Position numbers and translations under genes: made by a program. Of a stretch of 64,000 nucleotides of DNA, positions 1-8,183 are shown piece after piece (position 1 is the first letter of the stretch; each line of letters opens with the position of its first letter). Under the pieces are notes generated by a model that saw only the letters and a program-made list of their open reading frames with translations, was not told the origin of the DNA and did no database searches. The DNA comes from Rhodanobacter sp. C06 (lineage in GTDB: Bacteria; Pseudomonadota; Gammaproteobacteria; Xanthomonadales; Rhodanobacteraceae): positions 118,055-182,054 of the forward strand of contig NZ_MUNP01000077.1 in the NCBI RefSeq assembly GCF_002001105.1, given 5' to 3'.

Positions 1-461
1 AAGCCAATCCGGGCCATGTGGAGAGCAAGGTGCTCACCATGGCCGAGCTGCGCGAAAACTATTTCGAGAGCGACCTCGCCGCCGGCCGCATGCTGGTGGC
101 GATCATGCTGATCCTGCTGATCGTCACCGCGCTGGGCGTGAGCGGCCTGGCCAGCTTCTGGGTGCAGCAGCGGAGAAGGCAGATCGGCATGCGCCGCGCG
201 CTCGGCGCCACGCGCCGGGACATCCTGCACTACTTCCAGATGGAAAACCTGCTCATCGTCAGCGGCGGCGTGCTGCTGGGTGCGCTGTTCGCCTATGCGC
301 TGAACCTGTTCCTGATGCACCGCTTCGAGCTGGCGCATTTGCCGTCGCACTACCTTGCGGTCGGTGCGCTGGCACTGTGGCTGCTCGGCCAGCTTGCCGT
401 GCTCGGTCCCGCGCTCCGCGCGGCGGCGGTGCCGCCGGTGGTGGCGACGCGGAGCGTGTAA
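1..461 (+). CDS. MacB/FtsX-type ABC transporter permease, C-terminal fragment
   Basis: The frame is open from the left edge, so the gene starts outside the window and only about the last 152 residues are visible. Three hydrophobic segments can be seen (roughly residues 30-52, 77-100 and 115-135 of the fragment). Between the first and second lies a basic stretch with RRRQIGMRRALGATRRDI, the cytoplasmic signature of FtsX/MacB permeases that contacts the ATPase. MacB-type permeases couple ATP hydrolysis to export of peptides, antibiotics or lipoproteins across the envelope. The two-component genes that follow 90 bases downstream on the same strand probably regulate this transporter, an arrangement common for such pumps. 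The substrate cannot be told from this fragment. Confidence 0.85.
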   Translation, partial: ANPGHVESKVLTMAELRENYFESDLAAGRMLVAIMLILLIVTALGVSGLASFWVQQRRRQIGMRRALGATRRDILHYFQMENLLIVSGGVLLGALFAYALNLFLMHRFELAHLPSHYLAVGALALWLLGQLAVLGPALRAAAVPPVVATRSV

Positions 462-549
462 TGCGCGGAAATTTTCATGTACGTAGGCCAGTGGTCATGG
501 CAACCTTTTCAACCGGAGCCGCATCCATGCGGACATGTGCAGGAAATCC

Positions 550-1890
<1,341 letters not shown>

Positions 1891-1965
1891 CGTATGTCCC
1901 TTGCCGTCATCATGGCGGCATGGAAAGCTGCCGCAGCGTTCATGCTTCCGGATCCGGGGATTGCC

Positions 1966-2280
1966 ATGCGTACCAGAAACCTCGTTGTCCTGCCGCTGTG
2001 CCTGCTGGCCTTCGCGGTCACGGCACAGACGGCGCCCGACCAGTGGGCGCGCGTCGCGCCTTCCGCCAGTGTCGCCGCTCCGCGCGACTACGCCGTGCAC
2101 GCCGACAAGGCCAAGCCCTCGCCGTTCAAGTTCAAGGAATCGCGCAAGACCTGGGAGAAGGAGCCGCCGGCGCCGCGCGCGAACGACCAGAACGCGGTGA
2201 TGGGCACCGGGCGCGCCTGGCAGAACGGCCAGCCGCCGGTGAGCTGCGCGCAGACGCCGCACGATCCGGCATGCCGTTGA
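1966..2280 (+). CDS. Small exported protein of unknown function
   Basis: This encodes 104 residues: a short basic start, a hydrophobic core (VVLPLCLLAFAVTA) and a likely signal peptidase site after AQT. The mature part is hydrophilic and rich in Lys, Pro and Ala, with two cysteines near the C-terminus (SCAQTPHDPACR) that could form a disulphide. I do not recognise the family. It lies between the response regulator and the histidine kinase on the same strand, so it is probably co-transcribed and may be a periplasmic accessory of this signalling/efflux unit. The start was set at the ATG directly before the signal peptide; upstream in-frame ATGs at 1942 and earlier would put a non-signal extension in front. 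Confidence 0.65.
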   Translation: MRTRNLVVLPLCLLAFAVTAQTAPDQWARVAPSASVAAPRDYAVHADKAKPSPFKFKESRKTWEKEPPAPRANDQNAVMGTGRAWQNGQPPVSCAQTPHDPACR

Positions 2281-2311
2281 GCCTCGCCACGCCCAAGCAG
2301 GGTTGCCGCTG

Positions 2312-3697
2312 ATGTGGCGCCGCCTGAATTCGTTGCAGTTCCGGCTGACCCTGCTGCTCGCGGTGGCCGCGGTGGCTGGCGCGCTGGTCTACGTGGGCCT
2401 GACCCAGTGGCCGCTGCCGCAACTGTTCGACTGGCTGCACAAGGATTTGTCGGTGTCGCTGCGCACGCCGGCGCAACTGGGCATGTACGGTGGCCTCGTG
2501 GTCAGTGCGCTGGTGCTGCTGCCGCTGGCCTGGTGGCTGGCATATCTGGTGATGTCGCCGCTGAGCCGGCTGCTGCGCGCGCTGGAAGGCGCGGTGGCGA
2601 GCTACCGCGACGGCGATTTCAGCTTCTCCATCGCGGCACGCCGCAGCGACGAACTGGGCGAACTGATCCGCATGCACAACGCGCTGGGCCAGACCCTGCG
2701 CGAGCAGCGCCAGCACCTGGTGCAGCGCGAGCTGCTGCTGGAGACGGTGGTGCAGAACACGCCGGTGGCGCTGGTGCTCACCGACGGCAACGGCCGCGTG
2801 GTCTATTCCAACATCGCCTCGCGCCACCTGTTCAACGAGGGCAAGAGCCTCAACGGGCTGGATTTCACCGAGTTGCTGACCGAGGCGCCGGAGGCCTTGT
2901 CGCGCGCAGTGCAGGGCGGCGAGGACGCGCTGCTCAGCGTGGAGATGGACGGCAGCGAGGAAACCTTCCACCTGTCACAGCGCGCGTTCCGCCTGCAGGG
3001 GCGGCCGCACCGACTGCACCTGTTCCGGCGCATGACGCGCGAGCTGTCGCGGCAGGAAGTGGCGACCTGGAAGCGGGTGATCCGGGTGATCAGCCACGAG
3101 CTCAACAACTCGCTGGCGCCGATCTCCTCGCTGGCGCACTCCGGTGCCGAACTGGCACGCCGCGGCAACCTGGAGCGCCTGCCCGGCGTGTTCGCCACCA
3201 TCGGCGAGCGCGCCAAGCACCTGCACGGCTTCATCGCCGGCTACGCCAGTTTCGCCAAGCTGCCGGCGCCGCAGCCGCAGACGGTGGAGTGGGAGCCGTT
3301 CCTCGCCTCGCTGGCGTTGCACTGCCATTACCGGCTTGCCGCGCCGGCACCTGCGCATCCCGGCCGCTTCGATCCGGTGCAGATCGAGCAGGTGCTGATC
3401 AACCTGATCAAGAACGCGCACGAATCCGGCGGCGCGGAGGATGAGGTCAGCCTGACCATCCTCGATGCCGGCAGCGAGCTGCGCATCGAGGTGGCCGATC
3501 GCGGCCCGGGCATGAGCGAAACCGTGCTGGCGCAGGCGTTGCTGCCGTTCTATTCCACCAAGCGCTCCGGTACCGGCCTCGGCCTTGCGTTGGCGCGCGA
3601 GATCGCCGAGGCGCATGGCGGACGGGTGCTGCTGGCCAACCGCGAAGGCGGGGGCCTGCGCGTGAGCCTGCGCCTGCCGCAGATCGGTTCGCGCTAG
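2312..3697 (+). CDS. Membrane sensor histidine kinase (NtrY-like)
   Basis: This is a 461-residue kinase with two transmembrane helices (about 9-31 and 58-80), a HAMP-like stretch, a PAS-like segment around residues 145-200 (ETVVQNTPVALVLTDGNGRV), a dimerisation/phosphoacceptor box VISHELNNSLAPI with H262, and a C-terminal HATPase domain with the N box (NLIKNAHES), DRGPGMS and GTGLGLALAREI. The NNSLAPI H-box and the pairing with a sigma-54 regulator point to the NtrB/NtrY group. The start at 2312 has CAGGG 9 bases upstream; a TTG at 2303 is an alternative. Its partner is almost certainly the regulator at 550. The periplasmic loop between the helices is only about 25 residues, so sensing may happen in the membrane or through PAS. 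Confidence 0.92.
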   Translation: MWRRLNSLQFRLTLLLAVAAVAGALVYVGLTQWPLPQLFDWLHKDLSVSLRTPAQLGMYGGLVVSALVLLPLAWWLAYLVMSPLSRLLRALEGAVASYRDGDFSFSIAARRSDELGELIRMHNALGQTLREQRQHLVQRELLLETVVQNTPVALVLTDGNGRVVYSNIASRHLFNEGKSLNGLDFTELLTEAPEALSRAVQGGEDALLSVEMDGSEETFHLSQRAFRLQGRPHRLHLFRRMTRELSRQEVATWKRVIRVISHELNNSLAPISSLAHSGAELARRGNLERLPGVFATIGERAKHLHGFIAGYASFAKLPAPQPQTVEWEPFLASLALHCHYRLAAPAPAHPGRFDPVQIEQVLINLIKNAHESGGAEDEVSLTILDAGSELRIEVADRGPGMSETVLAQALLPFYSTKRSGTGLGLALAREIAEAHGGRVLLANREGGGLRVSLRLPQIGSR

Positions 3698-3717
3698 ATG
3701 CGATTGCGGGGACGGCC

Positions 3718-3789
3718 GCAGGAGCGGCTGCAGGAGCGACTTCAGCCGCGATCTCCCGCCACGCCGGTCGCGGCTGAAGCCGCTCCTAC
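3718..3789. repeat. REP-like inverted repeat, family D (GGAGCGGCTTCAGCCGCGA type)
   Basis: The right arm at 3768-3789 is TCGCGGCTGAAGCCGCTCCT plus AC. The left arm at 3731-3751 is its imperfect complement, and a partial extra copy precedes it at 3718. A cleaner pair of the same family lies at 38988-39044. Such GTAG-started palindromes are typical dispersed REP sequences of Xanthomonadales and pseudomonads. It sits between the kinase gene and the SPFH gene and could also fold as a hairpin in the transcript. Confidence 0.85.
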
Positions 3790-3843
3790 GACAACCGATG
3801 TGCTCGCCTATACTGCAGCTCTCACTGGGGAATGGAGCAGGTC

Positions 3844-4788
3844 ATGGGACAGTTTCTTGCGCTGGTCATCGTGGTGCTGGTGGTGGTCACCCTGCTCAAG
3901 ATGGTGCGCATCGTGCCGCAAGGCTACGAATGGACGGTGGAGACCTTCGGCAAGTACACCCGCACGCTCACGCCGGGCCTGCATCTGCTGATCCCGGTCT
4001 ACCAGGGCGTCGGCCGCAAGATGAACATGATGGAACAGGTGCTGGACGTGCCCTCGCAGGACGTCATCACCAAGGACAACGCCGTGGTGCGCGTGGACGG
4101 CGTGGTGTTCTATCAGGTGCTGGACGCGGCCAAGGCGGCCTACGAGGTGGCGCAGCTGGAGCAGGCCACGCTGGCGCTGATCATGACCAACATCCGTACC
4201 GTGCTCGGCTCGCTGGACCTGGACGAATCCCTGAGCCAGCGCGACGCGATCAACGCCAAGCTGCTGCGCGTGGTGGACGAGGCCACGCACCCCTGGGGCG
4301 TCAAGGTCAACCGCATCGAGATCAAGGACATCGCCCCGCCGCGCGACCTGGTGGACGCGATGGCGCGCCAGATGAAGGCCGAGCGCGAGAAGCGCGCGAA
4401 CATCCTCGACGCCGAGGGCTTCCGCCAGGCGGCGATCCTCAAGGCCGAGGGCGAGAAGCAGTCGGTGATCCTCGCCGCCGAGGGCGAGAAGGAAGCCGCG
4501 TTCCGCGCCGCCGAGGCGCGCGAGCGTTCCGCTGCCGCCGAAGCCAAGGCCACCACCCTGGTGTCCGATGCGATTTCCAGCGGCAACGTCAACGCGTTGA
4601 ACTACTTCGTCGCCAACAACTACGTGGATGCGCTGAAGGCGATGGCCGCCTCGCCGAACCAGAAGATGCTGCTGCTGCCGATCGAGGCCACCGGCGTGAT
4701 CGGCGCGATGGCCGGCATCGCGGAGCTGGCCAAGGAGTCGCTGGGGCAGCAGCAGGCGGCCGCCAAGGCGGTGCCGCCACCGCGCTGA
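3844..4788 (+). CDS. SPFH/stomatin-like (slipin) membrane protein
   Basis: This is a 314-residue SPFH/band 7 protein. One N-terminal transmembrane helix (about 3-20) is followed by the band 7 domain (RIVPQGYEWTVETFGKYTRT onward to about 190), then an Ala/Glu/Lys-rich coiled coil containing AEGEKQ and AEGEKE repeats (about 185-250), and a C-terminal part with the usual LLLPIEATG. Such proteins form oligomeric rings in the inner membrane and are linked to membrane microdomains and NfeD/FtsH-type proteolysis. GGAG at 3834-3837 lies 6 bases before the ATG at 3844; the ATG at 3832 would add four residues with no room for a ribosome site. Its normal partner, NfeD, is at 5307, but a DUF559 element now lies between them. 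Confidence 0.93.
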   Translation: MGQFLALVIVVLVVVTLLKMVRIVPQGYEWTVETFGKYTRTLTPGLHLLIPVYQGVGRKMNMMEQVLDVPSQDVITKDNAVVRVDGVVFYQVLDAAKAAYEVAQLEQATLALIMTNIRTVLGSLDLDESLSQRDAINAKLLRVVDEATHPWGVKVNRIEIKDIAPPRDLVDAMARQMKAEREKRANILDAEGFRQAAILKAEGEKQSVILAAEGEKEAAFRAAEARERSAAAEAKATTLVSDAISSGNVNALNYFVANNYVDALKAMAASPNQKMLLLPIEATGVIGAMAGIAELAKESLGQQQAAAKAVPPPR

Positions 4789-4795
4789 CGGAAAG

Positions 4796-4890
4796 CCCCT
4801 CTCCCCCGGCCCCTCTCCCGCAAGCGGGCGAGGGGGCTGCGGGAGTTTCTCCCCTCTCCCGCTTGCGGGAGAGGGGCCGGGGGAGAGGGG
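4796..4890. repeat. Paired palindromic repeat, family A (33-bp perfect inverted repeat)
   Basis: Positions 4796-4828 and 4858-4890 are exact reverse complements over 33 bases, separated by 29 bases. Each arm holds a smaller hairpin around CCCGCTTGCGGG and a purine-rich tail GAGGGGCCGGGGGAGAGGGG. The flanks also match imperfectly (AAAGCC on the left, GGCTTT on the right). The paired layout is like a REPIN (two REP sequences in inverted orientation). The right arm doubles as the left end of the DUF559 element at 4851-5285. Confidence 0.9.
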
Positions 4891-5285
4891 GGCTTTTCAC
4901 GGAGGAATCAGGCATGAGCAACCTGGATCACGCCAAATCCATGCGCTCGGCGCAGACCCTTGCCGAGGAGCGGCTTTGGTATTTTCTGCGTGCCCACCGC
5001 TTCCTCGGCCTCAAGTTCAAGCGCCAGAAACCGGTCGGCCCCTATATCGTCGACTTCATTTGCATGGAACGCGGCCTCGTGATCGAACTCGACGGCAGCC
5101 AACATGGCGATCAAGTCGCCTATGATCTTGAGCGTGATGCGTGGCTGGCGGGGCAGGGATTGACCGTACTGCGCTTCTGGAACCACGACGTGATGGATCG
5201 AACGGAAAACGTGCTGGAGCGCATCGGGCAATTCGTCGAAGCCGTGCCCTCTCCCCCAGCCCCTCTCCCGCAGGCGGGAGAGGGG
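4851..5285. mobile_element. Candidate DUF559 element with inverted palindromic ends (element 1)
   Basis: The left end 4851-4890 and the reverse complement of the right end 5247-5285 agree at 37 of 39 positions. Each end is a 12-bp hairpin (CCCCTCTCCCGC against GCGGGAGAGGGG) plus a purine-rich tail facing inward. The only gene inside is a DUF559 gene. The element separates the SPFH gene from nfeD, genes that normally adjoin, so it looks inserted. I see no convincing target-site duplication. Calling it mobile is inference; the ends and the gene are seen directly. Confidence 0.55.
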
Positions 5286-5294
5286 AGCCAATAG
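4914..5294 (+). CDS. DUF559 family protein (Vsr/PD-(D/E)XK endonuclease fold)
   Basis: This is a 126-residue protein of the DUF559 family, whose fold resembles Vsr and PD-(D/E)XK nucleases. Visible family features are AEERLWYFLRAHRFLGLKFK near the N-terminus, then PYIVDFIC with the conserved Asp, LVIELDGSQH with the Glu-x-Asp pair and His, and the ending GLTVLRFWNHDV. GGAGGA lies 7 bases before the ATG. The last 15 or so codons (VPSPPAPLPQAGEG and on) are made by the right-hand palindrome, so the original C-terminus was probably shorter. It is the only gene between two inverted palindromes and is in the same direction as the flanking SPFH and nfeD genes. Its biochemical role is unknown; action on the repeats is a hypothesis. 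Confidence 0.88.
   Translation: MSNLDHAKSMRSAQTLAEERLWYFLRAHRFLGLKFKRQKPVGPYIVDFICMERGLVIELDGSQHGDQVAYDLERDAWLAGQGLTVLRFWNHDVMDRTENVLERIGQFVEAVPSPPAPLPQAGEGSQ
5247..5285. repeat. Family A palindrome, right end of element 1
   Basis: A perfect 12-bp stem (5260-5271 CCCCTCTCCCGC, 5274-5285 GCGGGAGAGGGG) is preceded by the pyrimidine tail starting at 5247. It overlaps the last codons of the DUF559 gene and leaves 20 bases before the nfeD start. Confidence 0.85.
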
Positions 5295-5306
5295 CCAGGA
5301 TTTCCC

Positions 5307-5756
5307 ATGCTCGGACAGATCGCAACGCACTACCTGTGGTGGATCCTCGCCCTGCTGCTGATCGCGGGTGAGGTGATGGTGCCCGGCTATTTCCTGCTGT
5401 GGATCGGCATCGCCGCGGCCGCGATGGGCGTGCTGCTGTGGCTGATTCCCGGCCTGGGCCTGCTGGCGCAGGCGGTGTTGTTCGCGCTGCTGGCGCTGGC
5501 TGCCTGCTTCGCCTACGCGCGCTGGCTGCGGCCGCGGATCGAGCGGCGCGTGCCCGGCGGCGAACGGCTGAACCGCCGCGGCGAGCAGATGATCGGCCAG
5601 CGCTACGAGCTGATCGAGCCCATCGTCAACGGCCGTGGCAAGGTGCGCGTGGGCGATGGCCAGTGGCTGGTCAGCGGGCCGGACCTGCCGCTGGGCAGCA
5701 CGGTGGAGGTGGTGGCGGTGGACGGCACCACGCTCAAGGTGCGCGCCGCTGCATGA
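5307..5756 (+). CDS. NfeD-like membrane protein
   Basis: This is a 149-residue short NfeD. Hydrophobic helices lie at about 8-27, 31-50 and 53-70, followed by a soluble C-terminal OB-fold (roughly 85-149) with GRGKVRVGDGQWLVSGPDL and a final VDGTTLKVR, both typical of NfeD. Proteins of this family work with stomatin/slipin SPFH proteins in the inner membrane and are thought to help membrane quality control. The partner SPFH gene lies upstream at 3844 but is separated from this one by the DUF559 element. AGGA lies 7 bases before the ATG. With the element in place, transcription from the SPFH promoter must pass two GC-rich palindromes to reach nfeD. Confidence 0.9.
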   Translation: MLGQIATHYLWWILALLLIAGEVMVPGYFLLWIGIAAAAMGVLLWLIPGLGLLAQAVLFALLALAACFAYARWLRPRIERRVPGGERLNRRGEQMIGQRYELIEPIVNGRGKVRVGDGQWLVSGPDLPLGSTVEVVAVDGTTLKVRAAA

Positions 5757-5837
5757 ATACACCAGCCGCGGGTTCCCGGCCAATCGCCACCGCGGCGTTG
5801 GAGCCTGCTCATGTTCTCCAGGCGCGCCGCGCCGGAG

Positions 5838-5922
5838 GCTGTTTGCCCGCAGGGCGAGGAAGAACGAGGAAGTGGACGTCCGTCCACGACCAAGTGATGA
5901 CGTGGTCATGCGGGCAAACAGC
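5838..5922. repeat. Long-armed inverted repeat upstream of the ThrE-type gene
   Basis: The arms 5838-5851 (GCTGTTTGCCCGCA) and 5909-5922 are perfect complements, and one more imperfect stretch extends outward (GCCGG on the left, CCGGC on the right). The 57-base loop holds a second palindrome at 5872-5887 (GTGGACG, CGTCCAC). There is no T-run, so it is not a standard terminator. The 5757-6054 gap otherwise shows no gene that I can support. It resembles the dispersed palindromes elsewhere in the window but is a different sequence. Confidence 0.7.
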
Positions 5923-6054
5923 CCCGGCCCTGCGGGTTGTCATCGAGTGGCCGCCATGCGGCAGCGCGCGGCTTGGCCTGACGGCCAGTCAGGCGCTGCG
6001 CCACGCACCACCACCTGACGACCGCTCGATGGCAACGCGGGGTATCTGGAGATC

Positions 6055-7299
6055 ATGAGCAGGCTCCCAAACACGCGCATCGCCTTCCTGCTGGAACTGG
6101 CGCGGCGGTTGCACCAGTACGGCACCTCGGCGCCGCGACTGGAGATGGCGATCGACCTTTCGGCGCGGCGACTGGGCCTGCAGGCCGACGTGTGGTCCAG
6201 CCCCACCGCGATCATCATCTCGTTCTCCGACCTGGGGCAGGGCGACGAGGGCGTGGCGCAGACCACCCAGGTGATGCGTCTCGCCCCCGGCGACGTGAAC
6301 CTGGCGCGACTGTGCGAGGCGGATGAGATCGCCGACCGGGTGATCGCGGGCGAGCTGGACCTGCGCGAAGGCTTCCGCCTGCTGCGCGCGCTGGGCGCGC
6401 CGGACACGCGCAAGGCCAGGATCACGACCGTTGCCAGCTACGGTCTGTCCGCCGCCAGCATCGCCGCGCTGTTCTTGCACAGCTCCTGGGTGGACCTGGT
6501 GGTGGCCGGGGTGATCGGCTCGCTGATCGGCGGCATCACCATCCTTTCCGCCACGCGGCCGCGATTGGCGGTAGCCAGCGACGCGATCAGCGCGATCGTG
6601 GCCACCGCGGTGGCGATCCTGGTCAGTGCCTTCGTGGTGCCGCTGGCGATCAAGTCGGTGGTGCTGGCGGCGCTGATCATCCTGGTGCCGGGCATGTCGC
6701 TCACCACCGCGGTGCGCGAGGTGTCCAGCGGGCACCTGGTGTCCGGCATGGCGCGCCTGGGCGGCGCCACGGCAACCCTGCTCAAGCTCACTTTCGGCAC
6801 CGTGGCGGCCACCGAGGTCTGCGCCGCGTTCGGCATCCACGCGCGCGATTTCGCCCTGCCACCGCTACCGGGCTGGACCGACTGGCCGGCGCTGCTGGTG
6901 GCGGCGGTGGCGTTCGCCATGCTGTTCCGCGCGGCACGGCGCGACTGGCCGGCGGTGGTCGTGGCGGTGATCGCCGGCTACCTCGCCACGCGCTGGGGCG
7001 GCGAATTCTCCGGGCACCTGCCCAGCGCGCCGTTCGGCGTGTTCGTCGGTGGCCTGCTGGTCAGCGCGCTGGCCAACCTCTATGCGCGGCTGCGGCAGCG
7101 GCCGGGTGCGGTAATCCGCGAGCCGGGCATCCTGCTGCTGGTGCCGGGCAGCGTGGGTTTCCGCAGCGTGTCCTTCCTGCTCGAACGCGATACCACCCTG
7201 GGCATGGACACCGCCTTGCTGCTGCTCACCCTGCTGGTATCACTGGTGGCCGGCCTGCTGTTCGGCGAACTGCTGGTGTCACCCCGAAGATCTTTATGA
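6055..7299 (+). CDS. Threonine/serine exporter family membrane protein (ThrE type)
   Basis: This encodes 414 residues. The N-terminal third is soluble (about 1-120) with the family pattern YGTSAPRLE and later ADEIADRVIAGELDL. The rest is hydrophobic, with about ten transmembrane segments, matching the fused ThrE layout (DUF1212 domain plus the DUF3815-like second half with PGSVGFRS). Members export L-threonine and L-serine by proton motive force in actinobacteria; for proteobacterial members the substrate is inferred. GGAG lies upstream of the ATG. It is a single-gene unit, convergent with the H-NS gene, with a bidirectional terminator between. Confidence 0.88.
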   Translation: MSRLPNTRIAFLLELARRLHQYGTSAPRLEMAIDLSARRLGLQADVWSSPTAIIISFSDLGQGDEGVAQTTQVMRLAPGDVNLARLCEADEIADRVIAGELDLREGFRLLRALGAPDTRKARITTVASYGLSAASIAALFLHSSWVDLVVAGVIGSLIGGITILSATRPRLAVASDAISAIVATAVAILVSAFVVPLAIKSVVLAALIILVPGMSLTTAVREVSSGHLVSGMARLGGATATLLKLTFGTVAATEVCAAFGIHARDFALPPLPGWTDWPALLVAAVAFAMLFRAARRDWPAVVVAVIAGYLATRWGGEFSGHLPSAPFGVFVGGLLVSALANLYARLRQRPGAVIREPGILLLVPGSVGFRSVSFLLERDTTLGMDTALLLLTLLVSLVAGLLFGELLVSPRRSL

Positions 7300-7374
7300 A
7301 ACAAAAACCGACCGAAACCGGCCAGCGTCCCGCTGCGAATGCCGCCACGATCGCGAACCCGCTCGGCCCGTTTG

Positions 7375-7456
7375 CCCCCCTCTCCCGCTTGCGGACGCGA
7401 AGAAGGGCCATGGATGGCCCTGTTCTGAGGAGCGAGGAAGAGGGTTGGGGAGAGGG
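7375..7456. repeat. Family A palindrome, degenerate pair
   Basis: The left part CCCTCTCCCGCTTGCGG starts near 7378 and the right part GGGTTGGGGAGAGGG ends at 7456; they are partial complements of the ends of element 1. The spacer contains a small hairpin AGGGCCATGGATGGCCCT. Together with the terminator at 7495-7523 this accounts for the 314-base gap between the ThrE-type gene and the H-NS gene. Confidence 0.7.
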
Positions 7457-7494
7457 CGCGCGCACGCGAATACCCGCTTGTGAATCCCCACAAA

Positions 7495-7523
7495 AAAACG
7501 CCGACCCGCAGGGCCGGCGTTTT
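7495..7523. terminator. Bidirectional rho-independent terminator
   Basis: The stem AAAACGCCG (7495-7503) pairs with CGGCGTTTT (7515-7523) around a GC-rich inner part with a GCAG loop. It has an A-run on the left and a T-run on the right. It lies between the two convergent genes, so it can stop both. Confidence 0.85.
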
Positions 7524-7613
7524 CATGATGGGGTGTCTCGTGAAAAGTGCGGCCAAGAACGGCCGCCCATTTGATCCTCGCGATCATGGATGATCGCAAG
7601 GTACCGCACCCAA

Positions 7614-7934
7614 TCAGATCAGCAGATCCTTTTCCTTCTTGCCGGCCTTCAGCGCCTCGTTGAACCAGCGCGGGCGCTTGCCGCGGCCGGACCAGGTCTG
7701 TTCCGCATTTGCCGGGTTGCGGTATTTCGGGGGCACGGTACCGCCACTGCGGCGCTTGCCGCGGGCGCCGCCGAAGATGTCGTCGAAGCTGTAACCCTCG
7801 GCCTTGATCAAGGCGTGGACCTTTTCGCGCAGCTTGACCACCTTTTCCTTGCGCAATTCATGCTGGCGCGATTGCGCCTTGGTGATCAGGTCATTGAGCT
7901 GATTGTGGTTGAGATTCTTGATATCGACGGCCAT
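7614..7934 (-). CDS. H-NS family nucleoid-associated protein
   Basis: This is a 106-residue protein. An N-terminal coiled coil (about 5-45, rich in Lys, Glu, Gln and Leu) is for dimerisation, and a C-terminal DNA-binding box TWSGRGKRPRWF at about 80-91 matches the TWTGRGRxPxW pattern of the H-NS group found in Xanthomonas and Burkholderia. Such proteins bind AT-rich, often horizontally acquired DNA and silence it. GGGAG lies about 7 bases before the ATG at 7934; a longer reading into upstream sequence has no family similarity. It is a monocistronic gene, downstream of and codirectional with proS, and separated from it by the terminator at 8135-8163. Confidence 0.93.
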   Translation of the reverse strand: MAVDIKNLNHNQLNDLITKAQSRQHELRKEKVVKLREKVHALIKAEGYSFDDIFGGARGKRRSGGTVPPKYRNPANAEQTWSGRGKRPRWFNEALKAGKKEKDLLI

Positions 7935-8134
7935 CGGAGACTCCCGGAACGATGAAATGGTGGTGGCTCGGATCAATGCAGGACAAATGGCATTGCCGGC
8001 GCGGTGGTCATTCTTGCGCAAATAAACCGTCTTTGCAAAGCGAGCGGTTTCACAAAAAAACCATGGTAGCGTGGCGGTATTGCGCGTGGCCATTAACCGG
8101 GATAATGGCCCGGAGAAACGCCCCGGCCGTGAAA

Positions 8135-8163
8135 ACAAACGGCCGCGCATGGCGGCCGTTTGT
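8135..8163 (-). terminator. Rho-independent terminator of proS
   Basis: A perfect 12-bp inverted repeat (ACAAACGGCCGC at 8135-8146, GCGGCCGTTTGT at 8152-8163) has a 5-base loop. Read on the minus strand, the stem is followed by TTTTCAC, a fair U-tract. It lies just after the proS stop codon. Confidence 0.8.
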
Positions 8164-8183
8164 CGTGGCATTGGCGACCGGTT

